64,000 bases of DNA from contig OX638130.1 in the NCBI GenBank assembly GCA_951804985.1, positions 120,479,593-120,543,592 of the forward strand, in the 5' to 3' direction. The position numbers and the translations under genes were made by a program. This DNA comes from Dryomyza anilis. Its lineage: Eukaryota > Arthropoda > Insecta > Diptera > Dryomyzidae. Positions 1-12,489 of the stretch are shown in pieces. The notes beneath the pieces were generated by a model. It ran no database searches. It saw only the letters and a list, made by a program, of their open reading frames with translations, and had not been told where the DNA came from. The first letter of the stretch is position 1; the number at the start of each line of letters is the position of its first letter.

Positions 1-889
1 TAATTTACGAAACACACTCGATCGGAACGAACAGAACGATCTGCACCGCCGCCGCACAGAATCGCAGCCAAATCAGTTTAATGAAATGATCAAGTTTAGC
101 AGATGATAATCGATTAACAACGAGCGCTCAATGAAAGCGTCAAACGTGAACGGAGCTGATCAACCCTAATCTGCAGAATGTGAGGATCCATTGTGATATA
201 TTACACACAGCCATTAGCAAATTACCAGCGAACAATCGCGTTCGCGAGCCCCACAGAATTGAGATCGCTCACGATCAGCAGAACAATTGTTGCGAGCAAC
301 TTAATTTTCAGATGATGACAAAAAAAAAACCACCCAAAAAACAATGCCTACCAAATTTAATTGAAAACAAAATATTTGGTCAATTATTGACCAGCGTCGC
401 TGCAATAAATTCGTTTATCGCACAGATCGTTGCTAAGATCGGCCGCAGATTAAGTTTGCGATCGCGGCGATCAACATATTGACGATCGATGTGAGACGAC
501 TGTGCATTAGTGTCTGAATGGTCCGTTCGATGGTCGGCCGGTTGGTCAGTTGGTCGATTCGATGGACAATTGCAGTCCATTTTTAATTCATTATTTTGCA
601 ACTCGATAAACTTGCAGAGTTTAATTCGTTGGTGGCGACTCCCGTGGTGGCTTCTTCAGCCTGAATTTAATGCAGTTAAAACGAAATAAATTGAGTGATT
701 TGGCTGATGCGGTGGCGCCACACAGGTTGATGTCCTAAGCAGAGGAGACGTGCTTTTTAATAAAGTCATTAAAAATTTGGATTTTTATGATTAAAATGTT
801 GTAAAGTACCAAGATTTTATGAGAAGAAAATCATTATTAAAATTTATTAATGCCAAGAACAGCACATTTACAGTAAGTAATTTTCACAG
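1..889. other. Mixed-composition unique island, no gene recognised
   Basis: The first ~780 bases are less AT-rich than the surroundings and not obviously repetitive. They contain clusters of GATCG and GGTCGG/GGTTGGTC words (about 527-560). Short open frames occur on both strands, but none shows a recognisable domain or codon-like pattern. Such islands in fly genomes are often cis-regulatory or untranslated sequence; here that is inference only. Confidence 0.35.
377..393. promoter_or_regulatory. Possible nuclear-receptor-type inverted half-sites
   Basis: TGGTCA (377-382) and TGACCA (388-393) form a perfect inverted repeat with a 5-base spacer. Each half resembles the AGGTCA half-site bound by nuclear receptors. 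The 5-base spacing is not the classical ecdysone-receptor arrangement (spacing of 1), so this is only a candidate site. Confidence 0.18.
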
Positions 890-1140
890 AATACATATAA
901 GGATTGCTTCAGGTTATGATTGCTGCAATTATATTTCTATATAAGTAAAATCATTGTATTATAATAGATATATTATAATTTTATTAAATTCAAATATTAT
1001 TATTACTTTTGGTTGTAATCACTTGCGTTATAACTTGATTGTATCCATCTATATAGTTGGAATAAATAGTGTTATTACTGCCAAACATATCTATGTTTAC
1101 ATCTGTCATTAATGATTTATGTGCTTTATATAAAATACTA

Positions 1141-1320
1141 TATGTTTTGTAATACATAAACTGTAGAAATTTGTTTGCATCAATATTTAATGCTTGCTGC
1201 AAAACAACTAATCAAGAAAATCGTACCTGATTCGTTGATAAACGAATTACTATTCATTTTGCAGCAAGCATTAAACATTGATGCAAACTAATTTCTACAG
1301 TTTATGTACCACAATACATA
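1141..1320. repeat. Long inverted repeat (64-bp arms) with a hairpin in its loop
   Basis: Bases 1141-1204 and 1257-1320 are reverse complements with about five mismatches in 64. The 52-base spacer itself contains a 7-bp stem, ATTCGTT-GATA-AACGAAT (1230-1247), at its tip. The right arm abuts a family B MITE at 1326. The repeat could extrude as a cruciform or, if transcribed, form a long hairpin RNA. It may be a foldback element or an inverted satellite unit. Confidence 0.7.
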
Positions 1321-1325
1321 GAACA

Positions 1326-1569
1326 TATCGTCGTTGCAGAACTAAAAGTCATCAAATCCATTTTTATGAAAATCTTAAATTTCAACTTTGTTGGTAATTA
1401 TTACAAAAAGCAATTGATTTATTTTTAAAGTTGAAATACCAATTAATAGATTCACATTTTCTTATCATGTGGTACAAATATTAAGCTCATCAATCAAAAA
1501 TTGTAAGATATATAAAGGTTTTTTAAAGGGACATTTGGCATTTTGAAAATGTAGTTGGTGACAACGATA
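1326..1569 (+). mobile_element. MITE family B, copy 1 (TIR TATCGTCGTTG...)
   Basis: The left terminus TATCGTCGTTGCAGAAC followed by AAAAGTCA matches the left ends at 39914, 60699 and 63251. The interior tract TTGGCATTTTGAAAATGTA matches the 60699 copy. The length, 244 bp, equals that of the copies at 60.7 and 63.3 kb. The right terminus is degraded: GGTGACAACGATA has lost part of the inverted repeat. Non-coding and non-autonomous. Confidence 0.65.
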
Positions 1570-2146
1570 TAATAGTATTAAGCATTATTGTTAGTCAGTC
1601 AAACTATTATATTATATAATATTTGTTTTGTTCAATTATATGCATTATACAATTATTTGCATCAGGTAGCAAGCTATAATTGCATTCAATCGTGCTATTT
1701 TGTGACAAACATAAATTATGGGATGTTTGGCTCAGTTCTTAGTTCTGTACAATAAATCAAGAATCAATGTAACAAACAACATGTGTTTTTTTTCCACAAG
1801 CGTTAAAATATATTGTTTTTATAAATATGTATTTTATGATTGCTGTAATCATATTATTTTTATTAATTTTTTGTTGCCTGAACTATCAATTGCTTGTAAT
1901 AAACAATTTCGTTATCTCTATATAAACAAGATATGATTGCAATAAATGCTGCTTGTTTGTGGCAAACATAAATAAGTGAGTTTTATGTGTGGCTCTGTCA
2001 TTAGTTTTATACAATCACAGTAATCAATGTGCCCAGCCTCATTCGCTAGATTATTGGATTTCCCTTTGAAATATATAGTTTATATAAAGTCTAGCTTTTT
2101 GATAGCTGCAATCATTATTCTCTATAAGTGTAATCATTGTAATATA

Positions 2147-2735
2147 CAGGGTGTTTGGTTCATCGAATTTAATTCAATGCATGATGTCATTCTATGACTC
2201 GAAAAAATTTCCAAACATAATATTTTTTTTTGTTTTATATCTAACATCAAATCACAACACTAGCCACTATTTAATTATTTGTGCAGTATAACTTACCTAT
2301 TTAACATCACTGTAATTAGTTATATAGTACTTGGACTGAACTGGTCTATCATTATAAATTATAAAAAATGGGGTAGTCAATAATGAAGTTTTGAGAAAAT
2401 CAATGACAAATTAAAAATTTGTATTTTTATTTTTATAAATTTCAACTTTACGTACCTTTGCAAAATGGAAGAAATCAGGAAGTTTAAAGATGGGATATAT
2501 CATTGGAAAGATAATTTAATTTTCTAAAACATAATTTAAAAATGTGTATTCATTTATCAACAGATTACACTTCATAACCAGTTTTCATGACTAGCTTATG
2601 TTAGTAATATGCATTTCTTAAACACCCTTTATCTCAAAATAATTGCAAAATTAGACCTTTTGTTATTGTACATTTACTTATTTTTGTCACAGAATGATCT
2701 TCTGAATTATTCACGTCGATGAACCAAACATCCTG
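2147..2735. mobile_element. MITE family D with TIR CAGGGTGTTTGGTTCATCGA
   Basis: CAGGGTGTTTGGTTCATCGA at the left is mirrored by TCGATGAACCAAACATCCTG at the right, with one mismatch. The 589-bp interior is AT-rich and has no ORF. The element interrupts the degenerate tandem repeat: related blocks lie directly on both sides (about 2097 and 2751). The superfamily cannot be assigned from these ends alone. Confidence 0.7.
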
Positions 2736-3420
2736 AATAAAGCTATAGTTTATGATTGCTGCAATCATATTTATCTATAAGTGTTATCATTGTAATATGT
2801 AAGATATATAGTATTAAACATTATTTTAATAAATCTAAGTACTACCTGAAACAAATAATAATTGTATGTCATAATCATTTGCATTATAACTTGGCTATAT
2901 TATTTTATATGATTGCAATCAATCATTTTGATCAATGCAGTTTGAGCCATACATAAATTGTAGGATTTTTGACTTTATCCATTAGCTTTATACAATACTT
3001 CAGTGATCAATATGTCAACCTATATTTGCTGAAATAATTGATGGCCGCAAGCATATTTAATATATTTTATATAAAGCCAAAGTCTATGAGTGCTACAATC
3101 ATAATAATTATTTCTCTATAATTGAAATAATTCTTCTAAGAAAGATGTGACAACTTTTAATATTTATTATAATCAATCACATGTTACTTGATTGCCGTAA
3201 ACATTTTCGTTATAACTTTAATATATGCATTCTGATTTATCAATATTATTATTTTGTGCGAATCATAATTTCAAAACATTTATGATTGGCAACTATAATT
3301 AAACCTATAAAAATGTTCGAGCATCAATGCAACAACTATTATTTGCATGATATGTTATTTGTCGCAATCAGTAATGTAATTATAGTATATTAAACGATTA
3401 TTTATTTAATAAGTTTTTTT

Positions 3421-4224
3421 TTTTGTTGTCACAACCATATATATTCCGTGCATATTTATTCACAGTTGTCATGATGTTATGTTCAAACTCAGTGACTTTG
3501 GCAACTGACAACACCTTGTTCATGTTGCTGTTGCTTGACTGCTGTTGCTGTCAATGAACAACGTAATCCGCAGAAATTCTTTTGATAAGTCAATCAAATC
3601 ACAACGTGGCGAGTCCATTGTTGCTGTTTCCATTGCTGATCTTGTCGCATTGGCGTCAAACTTCAACAATGTCTTGACATTGGCATGTTGCATGCATCAT
3701 TCTCATCATGTTGCTGCAAGTGGCAGCAACAGCAACAACAGACTGCTGTTGCTGCTGCTGCTATTGATTGATTCATGCACTTCCGCTGCTTTTAACAATA
3801 TTATAAAAATAAATATATATTTTAAAATAAACACCAAAAATTATCATTACAAGTGGTTTAAGATGCTGCTATTGTGCAAGAAATAAAACTTTCCGTTTAA
3901 ATGTATTTATGCAATATTTTAATGTGTTGCATTTTAATTTTGTAAAATTTTTATTTTTCTTTAAAGCTTATATTATAAAGTTTTGTGCATTTATTGCAAT
4001 TTATTCCAGCAACATTATAAATTTATACTTACAATTTTTCTGACAGTCGCGATCACTCAATATCACTTGACCAATATTAAAGTAGAGTGTGTGAAGGAAT
4101 TTTTGTTTTGAGTTTGAACATTTTTTTATACACAATTCATACAACTGCTTCAAACATGATTTATTGAGGTTTTATTGGAAATGTCAGTGGCACTTACCGC
4201 ACAGCGATGATCGGTGCAGTCGCG
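3421..4224. other. AT-rich tract with a degenerate CTG/CAG cluster
   Basis: From about 3515 to 3770 there is a dispersed cluster of TTGCTG, GCAACA and CTGCTG trinucleotides, a degenerate (CTG/CAG)n tract. The open frame over it begins with a non-ATG codon and is driven by the repeats (Leu and Asn/Ser runs), so I do not call a gene. The remainder to 4224 is AT-rich with nothing recognised. Confidence 0.4.
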
Positions 4225-5579
4225 CACTATGGGACATAGAATGCATTTGCGTCTATACAAACTTTAGGCGAAGGTCGTTGGATATTAATGAAATAAACGG
4301 TTTTAGAGCGATAATATCTTGAATTTGCATCACATAAAATTTTATGAAAAAAAGCTGCATTTAAAGAAGTTCTGAAAATTACAATTTGTCCAGTAAAATC
4401 GAAATTTAATATGTGAAAAATGCCACACCCAGAATTCCAATGCCTCCCATTTTTTAAATAATTTAAGATACATCAACAAGCTAACTTAGTCCAAATTTTG
4501 AACTATTTATCTCTTAAAAGAAAAAGGTACTGATAAATAAATGTCAAAAACTCATCTTTGAAATTTCATATATGAAAAGTACGGAAAAAAAGAATCATCA
4601 ATATGATGAATTTATTCATAAATATTATGAATTTTCCCACCAAGTACCAGATTCATCATCCCTTCATTAAATAATATATTGATGAATACATTCATTATAA
4701 TTATGTATATGAAATTATTCGTACTATCGAACATCACAGTGAAGAACAAGATATTCAATACAATGAATTTGATTCGTCATATTGACGAATTTGTTCATAA
4801 TATTTGTGAATATAACATTTTATTGTGAATTTAAAAAAAACAAAATTTTAGTAAATAATTTGAAATTTTTGATTTTATTAAAAAAATAACAAAAAAACAA
4901 ATTTTTTTCAAAAAAAAATTATCCGAAAAAAAAATTTTTTTTCAATAAAGAAAATTTTGTCTATAAAAAAAAATGTGTGCGAAAAAAAAACTTTAAAAAA
5001 AAATAATTTTTTTATTTTAATATAACTTTTTATTAATAATATGTTGTTATTATAAATAAATATGTTATTAAACATTTTAGTAATTTATGAATGTCGAGCA
5101 GCATTATATAAGAAATACAAGTACTACTTGAGAACTGAGAAGTACGTCACAAATTGAACGAAAAATAAATATATTGATTGAAATTTGGTTTGATGAACAG
5201 CATTCTTCAATATGAAGTAAAATATGTTGTATATTATGTTCTTGTTCATTAATATGATGAAACGTTCATCATATTGAAGAACACTTTTTCGACAGTTACC
5301 AAGCATTCGTCATATTTATGATCGCATTCATTACATTGATGTCGTTAGTCATTAATATTATGAATTGTTCTTCAATGCAATGCATCTTGGTTTGAAGGAA
5401 GGAATTCATCAATATATTATGATGTGCATTTTCTCTGTACCATTTCCCCTTTATAAAACCGCCCAAAAACTATAAGATATATCTATCTGCTTACTGAATC
5501 CAAAATGTTACTCATTTATCTCTTGTTCAACAAAAGTTACAGATTTCGGAGACGAAAAAATGCCTTAAGTCCCACAGTG
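4225..5579. mobile_element. TIR element with CACTRTGGGAC ends, interrupted by a family E element
   Basis: The left end CACTATGGGACATAGAATGC and the reverse complement of the right end, CACTGTGGGACTTAAGGCAT, agree over roughly 28 bp with a few substitutions. The interior is non-coding and is interrupted by a ~0.86-kb family E insertion at 4583-5438. Without that insertion the element would be about 0.5 kb. The CA...TG termini resemble hAT-type MITEs, but I see no clear 8-bp target duplication, so the superfamily is left open. Confidence 0.55.
4583..5438 (+). mobile_element. Family E element, copy 1 (ends near TCATCAATATG)
   Basis: This copy shares with the elements at 54156 and 56320 a left block (ATCATCAATATGATGAATT, CACCAAGTACCAGA, TGATGAATACATTCAT), a central A/T homopolymer zone, and a right block (TTCTTCAATATGAAGTAAAA, GATGTGCATTTTCTCTG). 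GTAC occurs on both sides (4579-4582 and 5437-5440) and may be a target duplication. It is non-autonomous: only short, non-conserved open frames are present. It is nested inside the CACTRTGGGAC element. Confidence 0.7.
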
Positions 5580-7154
5580 ACTTGGTGCGCACGATCGACA
5601 GGCAGTTTTCTGTCAAGGCTTACACCACATAAACTTGAATTTATTATTATTCTATATTAATAAGTTATTAATTTTTAATTTTTTGGAGAAGTTTATATTT
5701 AAAATAAAGCAGTAGCTATTGCACGCAAACTTAAGGACCTCACACATCACTGCAAAAGTGCAATAATTCTTTTCTTTTGTATGCAGTCTTGAAATAAAAC
5801 AGAATTTTTATTTTTAAATTTCTTTTTAAACAAATAATTTTTGTGCGATATGGAGCTTGAAATCAATTTGGCGCACGCCTGTGGTGTCCAGAACACCAAA
5901 GACTTTCTTTGTTTGCTTTGTACAACACAAAGAATTGAAAGATTGCAGTGTCCAGATGTCCTGCCAATCCTATTGACCTCATGTCTAATGTCAGCTCAAA
6001 GAAAAGAGCTAATAATGATTTTTGTATACGAAACGCATACACACAATAGTTGCTGGTAAGCATGTCTAATTGGAGGCTCTGGAAATTACAAAAAAAAACC
6101 TTATTTAAAAGAACGCGTGCGGTCGCACGAAATACTGCTTTTGGTAGACTCATTGGCGGTATTGATTTTGACAAAATGACTTTGGCAAAAATGTACAATA
6201 GCAAAAACTCAAATTTCTTTGTCATGTACACGAGCACTAACTTTGATCCATGCCGCTTTATTACATTTCCTTCCGGTTTTTTTATTAAATTTTTGGTACA
6301 GTACCTACCTCTGCAAAATTATACATCTTTTGTAACAGTGCCATTTTATAAAATTTATTAAAATCCAATTAAACTCAACAGAAACAAGTGCAAGCAGCAT
6401 CAGTTAACTCTCATTACAGTTAACTGCAGAGGCGATACGATCGGCAGACAGGCGTATTACCACTTAAACACTTGGTTGGTTCGGTTTGGTTCCACTTGGA
6501 TTTACAGCGGTAAAACTCGGTTTTGCCGCTACACTAACGATGAACATTTTAATTAAATAAATACGTAGGTTACGTACGTTTTTTCGTTTTTTTTTTGTTG
6601 CGATTTGCATCGTGCGTTTTGCCATCGCCGATCGACAGATCAGGCGCAATACGAAGATCACCCCACAAACGGCACAGACCAGACCAGACTTGCAGTTGCA
6701 TTTGCAGAGAGTACACACTGTGTGTGACTGCTTTAAAATTGCTTTTTTTATCGGGTTTGTTAAAACCAGACAAAAACTGCGCGCGCTCGAATACGAACGA
6801 AATGATCAATGATCGCCGGCAGAGTTGCACACTGATCGCGATTACGTTTTGCACACAAAGCAGAAATGTTCGCGACAGAAACACCGCTTAAGTTCGCACA
6901 AATTATTAATGTAAAATGTTGTAAATTGTTGTTGCTGTCGTTGTTTGTGGAAAAGGCCGCTGCTGCCACAAGTGAATTATCATGACACTGTCATCGATTA
7001 AAAAAAATAACCCCGAGTTATTGTTAATTGGCAGCAAGTAATGTTGAAGTAATCGCAAAGTGTGGCGGGAATTGCGGCAGCCATTTCAGCGGAGATCAAT
7101 GGGGTAAACGATAAAAATATTTTTAAAACAAACAAAAATTTGAAAAATTGAAAA
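5580..7154. other. Unassigned tract with a mixed-composition island (6360-7090)
   Basis: Bases 5580-5830 are AT-rich. Overlapping short open frames on both strands between about 5840 and 6970 reflect balanced composition rather than a recognised protein: no domain, start context or splice signals convinced me. The 6360-7090 part is unique-looking and lies immediately before the first 19-bp array. It is a candidate regulatory or untranslated segment. Confidence 0.3.
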
Positions 7155-8265
7155 AAATTAGGTTTTTAGTGTGATGTTTAATATTTAAAGAAAAATTTGC
7201 ATTTCTAATGAAAAATTGAATTTTCAGTGAAAAGTTAAATTTTTAGTGAAAAATTGAATTCTTAATGAAAAATTGAATTTTTAGTGATAAATTGAATTTT
7301 TAGTGAAAAATTGAATTTATAGTGAGAAATTTAATTTTAAGTAAAAAATTTAATTTTTAGTGAAAAATTGAATTTTTAGTGAAAAATTGAATTTTTAGTG
7401 AAAAGTTGAATTTTTAGTGAAAAGGAGAATTTTTAGTGAAAAATTGAATTTTTAGTGAAAATTTGAATTTTTAGTGAAAATTTGAATTTTTAGTGAAAAA
7501 TTTAATTTTTAGCAAAAAGTTGAATTTTTAGTGAAAATTTGAATTTTATAGTGAAAAATTGAATTTTTAGTGAAAAGTAGAATTTTTAGTGAAAAATTGA
7601 ATTTTAAGTAAAAAATTGAATTTTTAGTGAAAAATTTAATTTTTAAAGAAAAATTTAATTTTTATTTAAAAATTGATTTTTTGTGACAAATTAAATTTTT
7701 GAGAAATTCAATTTTTAGTGAAAAATTGAATTTTTAGTGCAAAATTGAATTTTTAGTGAAAAATGGAATTTTTAGTGATAATTTGAATTTTTAGTGAAAA
7801 ATTGAATTTTTAGTGAAAAATTGAATTTTTAGTGAAAATTTGATTTTTTAGTGACAAATTAAATTTTAGAGAAAAATAAAATTTTTACTAAATAAATAAA
7901 TTTTTACTGAAAAAAAGAATTTTTTATTGAAAAATTGAATTTTTAGTGAAAATTTGAATTTTTAGTGAAAATTTGAATTTTTAGTGAAAATTTGAATTTT
8001 TAGTGAAAATTGAATTTTTAGTGAAAATTTGAATTTTTAGTGAAAAATTGTATTTGTAGTAAAAAATTTAATTTTTAGTGAAAAATTGAATTTTTAGTGA
8101 AAAATTAAATTTTTTAGTGAAAAATTGAATTTTTAGTAAAAAATTGAATTTTTAGTGAAAATTTGAATTTTTAGTAAAAATTTGAATTTTTAGTGAAAAA
8201 TTTAATTTTTAGTGAAAAATTTAATTTTTAGTGAAAAATTGAATTTTTAGTTAAAATTTGAATTT
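7155..8265 (+). repeat. 19-bp minisatellite array 1 (TTGAATTTTTAGTGAAAAA)
   Basis: About 1.1 kb of head-to-tail units of TTGAATTTTTAGTGAAAAA with point variants and small indels. Each unit contains AATTTTT and AAAAATT separated by AGTG, so every monomer can form a 7-bp stem with a 4-base loop. The plus strand is almost free of C. Stops occur in all frames. The same family, in the same orientation, recurs at 15.4, 18.1, 26.5, 50.0 and 51.7 kb. Confidence 0.9.
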
Positions 8266-10539
8266 GGCTTGAAAATTTGTATGGAAAAAATATTTAAAAA
8301 CAAAATATTTATTTAAAAAAAAAGTCCAAAATCGATAACGTCTCAAAAATGAAGAGAAATTGCTGACCGCCATCCGATCGTGCCATAACCGCTAATCTTT
8401 CTTAACAGCAGCAATAACAACGTCAAAATGTTTTTGTTTCGTTGCAATTGCAGGTTGCCACATAACTTCAATCTGCGGTGTGGCGCATGCGTGACGCGTT
8501 TTGACTGCCGCTCACTTGGCTTTGGTTTTGCGACCTCCTGCCCCCCTTCGATTTTGATTGGTAGCACTGGTGCCCACTTGAGGGAGTTGCAATGCGTGAC
8601 TTTGCCTCGTGCAATATTTACTTTCTTGGTAGCTGCTACTCGTATTTTGTGAGTAGCATAAGAGTTTTTGTTATAACTTCATTGGGAAAAAACCCCAGCA
8701 TCATAATCACCAAGTGATAGCCGCTTTCAGTTGGCCTTTGGCTTCCTTTCTTGGCCATAAACGCGTGTTGCCCATCGCTCACTTGCCGCCAAGAAATTTG
8801 TTCACACTTTCTGATTCATTGACTGCTACTCTGAGCCACTTGTTGCATGTGCGCAAATATTGCGTATTCTGTTAACCACGACACGTCACCTCACCTCACG
8901 TGGCTGCAAAGAAGATTCTTGTAATTTTCGACTCATCATCTGACAGTTTAGGCTGCATGCTTCTTGGGGCGTGCGAGTGGATATTAACTTGGTTTTGACC
9001 CAGATCTTTTTGAGGTTGCAATGATTTTTATAATTGCCTTCAATGGTCAATATCTTTGGAGCACTATCTATATTATCGGTATTGAGGCAAAAATGATGGA
9101 GGCTAATATGTGATGTGGTTAAAAATAATGTTCGATATTAAGGAATTTTGAATTGCTGTGTTATGAAGGAGATAAATGAAAGTAGAATGTTCGGGAAGCG
9201 ATGGAAATATCACGAACAAATATAATACTAATTTATTATAATTAATTAAATAATAAAAGTTTTAATTTATTTTACCTTCCTTTCAAATTTCCCTACAAAT
9301 GTCTTTCAGCTCATGTAATCAATTTCAGATTAATTTTCAAATTTATCCTGAAACAAAATACATTTTGTTTTTTAAACATGCGACTATAATTTCAAATCTG
9401 AATATTGCTGAAACCGTTCCCTGCTAGAAAATAATTCTCATTTATAGAACTATTCAAAACAAAAACAAAATTTACTAATTTGATTAATTTTATATATAAG
9501 TGGCCTAGTATACCACTTAACAGTACTGAACCTTGAAAACGCGGCACATCAAAGCATCACAGCACAATCAATCGGTAGCCAATAAATATTTTTTGTAAAT
9601 ATTTTAAATGATAAATAATTTAATTGAACTTGACCTCTGCGTACTATATATATTAAATACGAAGTCAGTTAAATACAGCCTACGACACAACATGCGTGGC
9701 AAATTTAAGGAATTTGTTAAACACCGCATATCGATCGGAATGATTATCCGTCGATCGATAAGGTAGCGCCGCGGCGCAATGCATGCGAATTATGCCGCCA
9801 ACATGTTGCTAATTTGTACCGAACAAATTTGTTGCCATTCTTAAATATCTGCAGTAGCTGTTTGTTGCCTTTTTGTTGGTTATTTAATTAAACGAATTGG
9901 TGAAATTGTTGACGATGACAATGAAACCTTTCAAGTTCTACAAATAAATTTTATTTGCAAAAAGAAATATTTTTATAGTTACCTATTATATTTCAATTTT
10001 GTATTTTTATAAAAAAAAATCTTTAATGCTATAGCTGAATTTGTGTTAGTGTTAGTTAGGGTATTGATCATTGTCTTTTAACCTTGTCACAATTCTAATC
10101 CTCAATAAGAACACCCAAAAAACAATTTAGCTATTTCAAGTAAATATGGGAATGATTCAGCTTCATAGAATATATTTCTTTAAAACAAATGCATTTTTCT
10201 TGTATTCAACGAAACTTTTTTTTTTCTTCAAATAAAATAAATTCGTGTTAACGTGAAAGAATAATTTTCTATGGAGCTATTTTACTTCAATTAGATAAAT
10301 ATTTTTATCAGTGAAAATTTCTACTACTAGGAAGTACTAGAAACAAAGGGATAGATTGGTCATCTGTTTGGAATACTCAGAGTAAAGCTTGTAATACATA
10401 ATTTATCAGTTTGAGTATAAACATACGGGATTTAAAAGATTTAAAAGTAATGCTGAAGAACATTGAAATATTGATATTAAAAATTACAATAACCATTTTT
10501 TTTTTAAATTTTAAAATATTTTGCATTTTACTTTGTGTA
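8266..10539. other. Mixed-composition island (8335-9060), then AT-rich DNA
   Basis: Bases 8335-9060 form an island with more G/C and overlapping short frames on opposite strands; no protein is recognised. A second short balanced stretch lies around 9690-9900. The rest to 10539 is AT-rich with nothing identifiable. Confidence 0.3.
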
Positions 10540-11900
10540 TATCATACTGTCATGCCAAAGGGTCGAATGTACATTTTTATAAATTTTGGGAATTCAAATT
10601 TTAAAGTTTGAAGTGCTATTAAAAATAGTAAAACTTCTTTTGTATGTATTGTTTTTTATTATTTCGGTTTATTTATCAATTGTGATATCGCATGTTAAAT
10701 ATCTTTCGTTTTGGACAAGTTACAAGATTCACGCTGCAAAAAAAAAGGGCTTTCCCAAACATAATTTAGCAGGCATTACATATATCTTTGGAGCTTTATG
10801 CAAACAAAAGTATTATTTCGTTGCCAAACATTATTATAATAACAGTCAAACATATGTTTATTTTCATTCAAACAGATCTATGTTCAGAATGAATAATTTT
10901 CGGCGTTCTGACAAACATATATATGTTTTAATGTGAAAAACATTTTATTTACATGCAAACATATTTATGTTTACATTTAATTTTATTGTAAAAATAGTAA
11001 ATTTAGTGCTAATATCTTCTTTACACAATATTCGTTTTTTCCCTATTTTTAAATAACATTTTTTTATTTATATTATATAAATATAATTATAAACTTAAAC
11101 TTTTATTTTATTTTTATTACATATATTTTATTTATACCTAATAATTTTATTTCCATCTATTGTTCCTATTTTGAGTTCAGTACTTTACGGATGAATTGGA
11201 AATTTCACAAATAGCCACTATCTGGTATTAACAGTAATTGGCGGTACTTAAACAAATTCTTCCACTAAAAATAACTTTTGAACTATATGAAAAGTATTAA
11301 TGTGAGTGTCACTGAGTGCTAAAAGTAGGCTGCGCTGTTATTTATTTCGGATATCGTAATGACAAACATACATATAATCAAAATAATGCTGTTATTTTTA
11401 AATTCGTTGTCACCCGGTAAAAATCACGAATAACCAAGTACTTACAATTCAAAGAACCTTTTATTGACGTGGGGTGTGTTAAATAGCGGAAATATCAAAC
11501 ATACATATATTAATATCTAATAACAAATATATATTTCTACAGCAACATTAATAAATTAAATTCATGTAAGTCCGCGTTTAAAGCAATAATTAGATATTAC
11601 TCCCAATATGTATATGGTGATTTCGAATTACGTTATAATTACATTCAAGCATATTCTAACAAAACTTTTCTATCCGTGTATGGATTTTGTATGTCTATAT
11701 CCCGAACAAAAGGCTAATATTTTAGTGTTTTGTCCATAATTTTTTTATGGGTACAAGATAAAATAGTGTTGTAATTACATTATTTGTTGTTTTTTAAAGT
11801 ACCTATCGATTGACATAAATTTTTGAAAATAATTTTCAAAAAAACAAAATCAGCATTTTCAATTTTTCGAATTTTTGTTATGTGCAGAATTTTTTTTGGC
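10540..11900. mobile_element. Degraded family G element (left end recognisable)
   Basis: TATCATACTGTCATGCCAAA near 10540 matches the family G terminus at 34447. The following text (GTGCT..TTAAAAATAGTAAAA, TTATTTCGGTTTATTTATCAA, TTTTGGACAAGTTACAA) parallels 47245-47400, and 11745-11880 parallels 47455-47560. An unrelated block rich in CAAACATA words lies between about 10750 and 11700. I could not find a right terminus, so the end coordinate is approximate. Confidence 0.4.
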
Positions 11901-12379
11901 AATGACGAAATGTTACTTTTTTTTATTCGATTAATTTTATTCGATTTATTTTATGTATCTTTTGAATTTATCTTCTATTTTGGAATTGTAATAAATATTT
12001 GTCTTTTTTTTTCATATTTCCTTCATCATACTATGTTCGCTGCATGCTTTTAAATGCTCTAACGTACCTACAACATTTTTTACAAATAGACATGATCTAT
12101 CAAAATTACTATCATTTATTATAAGTGCTGTATACCAACTTTTTATACAAAGTCGCTAGGAATTATATTTACGAGCATTCGATTGGATGTTACCGACAGG
12201 TTGCAAACATAATTTAGTTCAGATTCGCAGGTTCGAATCTTGACGAGGATGATAATTTTTTTTATATTTTTTTTAACATTTTTTATTCTTTTTCAAAATT
12301 GTTTTTTATAATTATTAATTAACAATTATACTAAAATATTCAAAGGGTAGATATAATTATAATACGATAAGCAATTTTC
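11901..12379. other. AT-rich tract with an isolated tRNA-like T-arm
   Basis: GCAGGTTCGAATCTTGA at about 12227-12243 matches a tRNA T-arm/B box and is followed by T runs, but no acceptor stem or anticodon arm can be built around it. It may be a decayed tRNA-derived retroposon head. The rest of the interval shows nothing else. Confidence 0.25.
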
Positions 12380-12489
12380 TATCTACGTGGCACCTCCCCA
12401 TATGAGGTGAATATTCAAGGTGTGTGCCGACAGTTATTACAGTGATATCAAGATATTTCACACTAAGCAATCAAAATTCTTTAAATTCA

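Larger units (their letters stand above)
890..3420. repeat. Degenerate tandem repeat built on a TGATTGCTGCAATCAT block
   Basis: A block like TATGATTGCTGCAATCAT, followed by CTATAAGTGTAATCATTGTAATAT, recurs near 915, 1837, 2097, 2751 and 3089. It is accompanied by recurring TATAACTTG and CAAACATAAATT segments. After subtracting the inserted elements (1326-1569 and 2147-2735) the spacing is irregular, a few hundred bases at most. This is an old, diverged satellite-like array invaded by small transposons. No coding potential is seen. Confidence 0.55.

Noticed and set aside
3545..3886. 113-codon frame with Leu and Asn/Ser runs
   Set aside because: It starts at a non-ATG codon and is generated by the CTG/CAG trinucleotide cluster.
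5841..6361. Cluster of overlapping frames of 72-124 codons on both strands
   Set aside because: No domain, no consistent strand, and mutually exclusive frames. More likely composition of a GC-balanced island than an exon.
7155..8265. CRISPR-like regularly spaced repeat
   Set aside because: Units are contiguous 19-mers without unique spacers, and the genome is eukaryotic.
12227..12243. Isolated tRNA-like T-arm GGTTCGAATCTTG
   Set aside because: No acceptor, D or anticodon arm can be formed around it; at best a decayed retroposon head.
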